Of a stretch of DNA of 64,000 nt, positions 60,501 through 64,000 are shown piece after piece. The stretch is taken from contig CAZGPG010000017.1 in the NCBI GenBank assembly GCA_964527735.1, forward strand, positions 13,991 to 77,990, read 5' to 3'. The number at the start of each line of letters is the position of its first letter. Within the stretch, counting starts at the first letter, position 1. Position numbers and translations under genes: made by a program. A model generated the notes under the pieces. That model ran no database searches, was not told the DNA's origin, and saw only the letters and a program-made list of their open reading frames with translations. Origin of the DNA: JBEBVQ01 sp964527735 (lineage in GTDB: Bacteria; Bacteroidota; Bacteroidia; Chitinophagales; Chitinophagaceae).

Positions 60501-61075
60501 CTTATTTCCTTGAGATCACAGAGACCGGCGTGTATAGTGTGGTGGTAGGTCGTTCACAGGTAACAGCCTGCGAAGACAGCACGAATGAAGTGACGGTAAC
60601 GGTTCATCCGCTCCCTGTTGTGGATATTACATGGGATGATGTACTACTTCATGCGACTCCCGGATATGACTCGTATCAATGGAACACAGGAGGACAGGGT
60701 ATTGCAGGCGCAACGGATTCCACATACGAGCCATCCTCAAACGGAGGGTATAGCGTGACTGTAACAGACGAGAATGGCTGCAGCAGCACATCTCCGGTGT
60801 ATAATGTGACGAATGTGAGCGTGGGCGATCTGGTTGCTGTGGGTGCGCAGATACAGATATATCCGAATCCGGCAAACGATGTGGTATACATCGTAGCGCC
60901 GGTACCTGTAACGGTTATCCTTAGTAGCATGGACGGGCGGCTGCTGCAACAGCAGACCAATGTACATATGCTGAATATAGGCGGCTATGCAGACGGTGTT
61001 TACTTGTTGCGCATCATGGATGCAGATGGCATCAATGTAAGGACAGAACGGATCGTCCGGCAAAGCAGGCAGTGA
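57551..61075 (+). CDS. Kelch-propeller/Ig-repeat T9SS type A surface protein, cassette 3
   Basis: A 1174-residue exported protein with signal peptide MKNKLLVLFACLLTLMIASA. Residues about 25-455 have six Kelch-like blades (GNLWLFGGRGVDEANAG, NNIWLFGGNGYGESG, GHFWMYGGYGYA...LNDIWRYNPADNIWTWMKG). Residues about 460-1090 are Ig/PKD-like and include three tandem 77-residue units (59200-59892), each with VCVNGTTTLSNTASGGTWLT and CTTTVSVPVTVNA. The remaining Ig-like units match those in the 33141 protein. The type A sorting domain (IQIYPNPANDVVYIVAP, LSSMDGRLLQQQ, YADGVYLLRIMDADG) is at about 1097-1174. It is closest to the cassette 1 protein, and 50 bp precede the type B gene. Confidence 0.86.
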   Translation: MKNKLLVLFACLLTLMIASATAQVTDSSAWWAHMTGTVTHGVTLGVYGTQGTPHPNNTSGTRAGGGGNIIDKDGNLWLFGGRGVDEANAGNRGMNDLWKYDITNNQWTWIGGAKNAFTPGPPYGVYGTRGVPGAANWPGGRGFITPVMDTAGDFWVFGGVFGYGENTVEGSLNDLWKYDMTSGHWTWMHGPKLVNQFGSYGTLGQQSPSNVPGARAQYMAWMDKENNIWLFGGNGYGESGAAGPLSDLWKYSIKDTAWTWVAGAKTINQTGSYTGTVYPGARHSLTGWADAAGKIWLFGGTNALGHRFSDLWKFDPVTNQWSFVKGDQTFSQFGVYGTRGVPNIANKPGGRYVMVGWTDVHGHFWMYGGYGYAASGAINYLNDIWRYNPADNIWTWMKGSNTAQVALGAVAGVKTVADPGNTPGYKQVTTSWVDASGNFWLYGGANDNGYNNSLWRLAPEGLPQPGNFLVSKTNVCKTETGVVYRINKVAGATSYEWTYTPATGVTITGSDTSVTLDFSASAGNGTLSVVAKNAGSTSPPRDLAITVNDLPVVSAITGTTSVCVNGTTTLSNTASGGTWLTASASIATVSNGVVTGVSAGTTDISYRMINASNCTTTVSVPVTVNALPVVPAITGTTSVCVNGTTTLANTASGGTWLTASASIATVNNGVVTGISAGTTDISYRVINAGNCTTTVSVPVTVNALPVVPAITGTASVCVNGTTTLSNTASGGTWLTASASIATVTNGVVTGVSAGTTSISYRVINASNCTTTVSVPFTVNALPPISVTPSGARSICQGDSLLITATSGSGVQYEWRRGVTQVGGNSATYYASVAGDYRVTVSNGVCAATSDLVSLSVHALPVATVTASGPVDICEDDSVILTAASVSGVDYQWKDGTTNVGMNMNTYTAGATGSYKVVVTNNSTGCSDSTAPMDVFVYSRPVVLLEPGDTSFCNGGLVLLEVVSPDTGLTYRWKNSSTTISLATAYFLEITETGVYSVVVGRSQVTACEDSTNEVTVTVHPLPVVDITWDDVLLHATPGYDSYQWNTGGQGIAGATDSTYEPSSNGGYSVTVTDENGCSSTSPVYNVTNVSVGDLVAVGAQIQIYPNPANDVVYIVAPVPVTVILSSMDGRLLQQQTNVHMLNIGGYADGVYLLRIMDADGINVRTERIVRQSRQ
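59200..59892 (+). repeat. Three tandem 231-bp Ig-domain repeats inside the cassette 3 Kelch gene
   Basis: Unit starts are 59200, 59431 and 59662, ending at 59892, with an exact 231-bp period. The protein units of 77 residues differ at a few positions only (for example SNGVVTGVSA, NNGVVTGISA, TNGVVTGVSA). The tract is a likely site of unequal recombination. Confidence 0.85.
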
Positions 61076-61125
61076 TGTCGGGGTGTGTAATCATATTTAC
61101 ATTTAGAGGAAGAAAAGAGTTAAAA

Positions 61126-64000
61126 ATGAAATACTACCTAAGCATCGGTTTGTTCCTGCTGGTACAACTGATCACCCTGTCCCTTTCTGCTCAGGTTCCC
61201 GTCATCGAGTGGCAGCGTACCATTGGTGGTACGGGTAACGACCGCCTGCAATCCATCCAACAGACGACGGACGGCGGTTACATTGTGGCCGGTTATTCCA
61301 CATCGGGGATTTCAGGAGAAAAGACGGAAGCTTCTTACGGAGCCGAAGATTACTGGGTGCTGAAGCTGGACGCTGCCGGCAATATCCAATGGCAGAAGAC
61401 CATAGGCGGCGGCCATACAGATATCCTGACTACCGTGATCCAGACAGCAGACGGAGGATACCTTACTTCGGGCTGGTCTATATCAGGTGTAGCAGGGAAT
61501 AAGACTGCCATTAACCGCGGCGGTGCGGGCATGGTGGGAAATTTTTCCCAGGGCCGGGATTACTGGCTGGTGAAGCTCAGCAGCACCGGCGCCATACAAT
61601 GGCAGGAAACCTACGGCGGTACTTCCTATGATATGGGATTCGGCCTGCTGCAGCATCCCGATGGAGGATTTGTAGTAACCGGACTTTCCTACCAGGGCGG
61701 TGGTACGGGTAATAATACGACGACCAATTACGGCCAGAATGATTTCTGGATGCTAAAGCTGGACGCCACCGGCGGTATCCAGTGGCAGACCTCGTATGGC
61801 GGTGGGCAGCATGATGGCGCCTACGGTCTGTGCCGGGCAACAGGCGGTGGGTATATCACAGGCGGCGAAGCGCTCAGCGGCGCGTCAGGGAATAAAACCA
61901 CCCCATTCTATGGTGGAGTAGCCGATAACTGGATCGTCAAGACAAATGCTACAGGTCAGGTCAACTGGCAGGTGCAGCTTGGAGGCAGCGGGCAGGATAT
62001 CCAGGTGGGCGGCAGTCTCATGTCGCCGGATAACGGCATCATCCGGACAACCGACAGCGGATACCTCGTCGGGCTTACTTCCAATTCCCCTGTCTCGGGC
62101 ACCAAGACCATAGGATCACGGGGTGGAAACGATTACTGGATCGTCAAGCTGGACACGTTCGGCGCCATCCAATGGCAGGAAGTGATGGGCGGCACCGGAG
62201 AGGAATACCTGGGCTCGGTACTACAGACATCTGATGGCGGCTATCTGTACGCAGGCCATTCTGCTTCCGGCATTACGGGCGACAAAACAGTTGCCAATAT
62301 CGGTGACAAGGACTGGTGGCTGATCAAAAAAGACGTTGCGCGGAATGAACAGTGGCAACTGGCGCTGGGTGGTACTGATGCAGACGAATTGATGACAGCA
62401 CAGCAGACTTCGGACGGAGGGTACATCGTGGGCGGGTATTCAAGATCGGGCATATCGGGAAATAAAACGGAAGCCAACCGCGGCGACTACGATTACTGGA
62501 TCGTGAAGCTGGGGCCATGTGATACCACACCGACAAGACTTACGGAAAACTTCTGCATTGGCGACAGCTACCAACTGCCGGGCGGTAGTACGGTATCGTC
62601 GCCGGGTGTTTACTATGACACATTGCTGAATGTATGGGGTACCTGCGACAGCGTAGTCATCACAACGCTGTCTTATTATGCGGACAATGTACATCTGTTG
62701 AACGGACAGGCGCTGGGCCGGGATACGGCATTCTGCGGAGGTATACCGTACCGTCTCCAGGTGTCTTATCCCGGAGCAACCTATTCCTGGAACACAGGCG
62801 CTGCTACATCCTATCTGGATGTGACGGCATCGGGAGACTATTCGGTAACCATCACATCCCTGAATGGTTGTGTGGCACGGGATACGGTAACGGTCATGGT
62901 ATATGATATGCCGGTAGTGGATCTGGGATCCGACAGGGGTATCTGCGACCGGGATACGCCGCTGATCCTGACTTCGGAACAACCTGCCGGGTATCATTAC
63001 CTCTGGAGCAACGGCTTGTCGGATACACAGCTGAGGGTCACGCGTAGCGGCAGCTACTGGTTGGAAGTGAGTATGCACGATTGTAAAAGCAGCGATACGA
63101 TACGAATTAAAGTGGTGCCGGCACCTGAGGTGCATATCAGTGCCGACAGCATTATCTGCGAGCAGTTCCCGGCACGCATCGGCACAGAGATAGCCGGGGC
63201 ATCGTACCTGTGGAGCACAGGTGAGACCACGCCTTATATAAGTGTCGCACAAACGGATGTATACATGCTGGAAGTAAACCTGGCAGACTGTCGTGTGCGT
63301 GATACTATAAACATCACGGCGATGCCCGTACCGGATATAGACCTGGGCGGCGACCGGGATATCTGCCCGGAAGAGACGATCGTGCTGGATGCTTCCTATG
63401 GCGCCAACAGCAGCTATATATGGAGCACGGGTGATGTGACGCCTTCGATACCGGTATCTTCAGCAGGCCCGTACTGGGTACAGGTCATTACGGAGCATCA
63501 CTGCGTGGGTGAAGATACGGTGGTGCTGACGCATTACCCGAAGCCGGTAGTATCGCTGAGTGCGGATACAGCGGTGTGCGAGGAAACACCGTTGGTGTTG
63601 CTCCCCCGGAGGATCAACGCAGATGAGCTGGTATGGTCGGACGGAAGCACGGGGAATACGCTGACTGTGCAATACGGCGGGGAATACATCGTTACGGGTA
63701 TCAACAAATGCGGTACAGGATCGGATACGATCGAGGTAAAGCAGATTTTCTGCGATATCTGGGTGCCGAATGCGTTTACACCGAATAGGGACGGAATGAA
63801 TGATGTATTACGGGTGCTGGGCAACATCGGCCGGCTGGAAGGCTTTTCGCTAAGCATATTCAACCGCTGGGGGCAACGGATTTTTTACACAGCAGATAAA
63901 CTCGAAGGATGGGATGGACGCCATAACGGTACGGAGTCTGTACTGGGGACGTATATCTATATGCTGGAATACACGATAGACAGTAAGCCTTATTTGAAAA
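61126..64000 (+). CDS. DGGY-repeat T9SS type B (gliding-motility CTD) protein, cassette 3, partial
   Basis: The ATG at 61126 (MKYYLSIGLFLLVQLITLSL) opens a frame with no stop before the window edge; 958 codons are visible. After the signal peptide, about residues 22-463 have the DGGYI...GYS.SGI.G.KTEA...DYWVLKLD repeats seen in the 36524 protein. Next come the CDTTPTRLTENFCIGDSYQLPGG element, Ig-like units (YLWSNGLSDTQLRVTRSGSYWLEV, YLWSTGETTPYISVAQTDVYMLEV) and the start of the type B CTD (VPNAFTPNRDGMNDVLRVLG, NRWGQRIFYTADKLEGWDG, LGTYIYMLEYTIDSKPYLK). Compared with 36524 only about 8 residues are missing at the end. It lies 50 bp after the Kelch gene. Confidence 0.85.
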   Translation, partial: MKYYLSIGLFLLVQLITLSLSAQVPVIEWQRTIGGTGNDRLQSIQQTTDGGYIVAGYSTSGISGEKTEASYGAEDYWVLKLDAAGNIQWQKTIGGGHTDILTTVIQTADGGYLTSGWSISGVAGNKTAINRGGAGMVGNFSQGRDYWLVKLSSTGAIQWQETYGGTSYDMGFGLLQHPDGGFVVTGLSYQGGGTGNNTTTNYGQNDFWMLKLDATGGIQWQTSYGGGQHDGAYGLCRATGGGYITGGEALSGASGNKTTPFYGGVADNWIVKTNATGQVNWQVQLGGSGQDIQVGGSLMSPDNGIIRTTDSGYLVGLTSNSPVSGTKTIGSRGGNDYWIVKLDTFGAIQWQEVMGGTGEEYLGSVLQTSDGGYLYAGHSASGITGDKTVANIGDKDWWLIKKDVARNEQWQLALGGTDADELMTAQQTSDGGYIVGGYSRSGISGNKTEANRGDYDYWIVKLGPCDTTPTRLTENFCIGDSYQLPGGSTVSSPGVYYDTLLNVWGTCDSVVITTLSYYADNVHLLNGQALGRDTAFCGGIPYRLQVSYPGATYSWNTGAATSYLDVTASGDYSVTITSLNGCVARDTVTVMVYDMPVVDLGSDRGICDRDTPLILTSEQPAGYHYLWSNGLSDTQLRVTRSGSYWLEVSMHDCKSSDTIRIKVVPAPEVHISADSIICEQFPARIGTEIAGASYLWSTGETTPYISVAQTDVYMLEVNLADCRVRDTINITAMPVPDIDLGGDRDICPEETIVLDASYGANSSYIWSTGDVTPSIPVSSAGPYWVQVITEHHCVGEDTVVLTHYPKPVVSLSADTAVCEETPLVLLPRRINADELVWSDGSTGNTLTVQYGGEYIVTGINKCGTGSDTIEVKQIFCDIWVPNAFTPNRDGMNDVLRVLGNIGRLEGFSLSIFNRWGQRIFYTADKLEGWDGRHNGTESVLGTYIYMLEYTIDSKPYLK

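Overview
The window looks like chromosomal DNA of a Bacteroidota member, probably Chitinophagales/Chitinophagaceae-like. The evidence is many exported proteins ending in type IX secretion (T9SS) sorting domains of type A (YPNPA-like) and type B (gliding-motility/CHU_C-like), the Bacteroidota promoter element TAnnTTTG upstream of many genes, weak Shine-Dalgarno signals, a PnuC-NadR salvage pair, a GH3-family protein and a split transketolase. Genus is not assigned. No rRNA, tRNA, CRISPR array or intact transposon was recognised.

Positions 1-5.9 kb and 13.4-23.0 kb are mainly housekeeping. They hold pnuC-nadR-tsaC/sua5 (minus), an RsmB-like rRNA methyltransferase, a DedA membrane protein, a GH3-like protein, pfkA, a SulP anion transporter with STAS domain, a TPR protein, a SurA-like PPIase, a fatty acid desaturase, a PduO-type cobalamin adenosyltransferase, a LolD/MacB-like ABC ATPase and ispE. 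Positions 5.9-11.4 kb are more fluid: two T9SS proteins, a decayed copy of the first, a frameshifted YwqK/MORN-like fragment, an antisense T9SS-domain remnant, then a HipA_2-like kinase overlapping a DUF3037 gene.

From 23 kb to the end the window is dominated by secreted proteins and two-component systems (TCS). Two SBBP-like T9SS proteins precede TCS1 (27.4-29.9 kb). TCS1 converges on TCS2 (30.0-32.7 kb), which is divergent from cassette 1. Cassette 1 (32.9-41.4 kb) is a small secreted protein, a Kelch/Ig type A protein, a DGGY-repeat type B protein and a VCBS/UnbV type A protein. Cassette 2 (46.6-54.7 kb) is Kelch/PKD, IgGFc-binding-like type B and VCBS/UnbV, preceded by TCS3 (42.7-46.5 kb). 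Cassette 3 (57.6 kb to the edge) is Kelch/Ig and a DGGY-repeat type B protein cut by the window end, divergent from TCS4 (54.7-57.4 kb). A broken response-regulator tail beside TCS3 suggests that a minus-strand TCS once lay there too.

The most interesting structure is this repeated, TCS-linked three-protein T9SS cassette. The order Kelch, type B, VCBS is conserved while modules are swapped and internal Ig repeats change in number. I infer that these are paralogous cell-surface or secreted assemblies, each potentially gated by its own sensor; their ligand or function cannot be read from the sequence.
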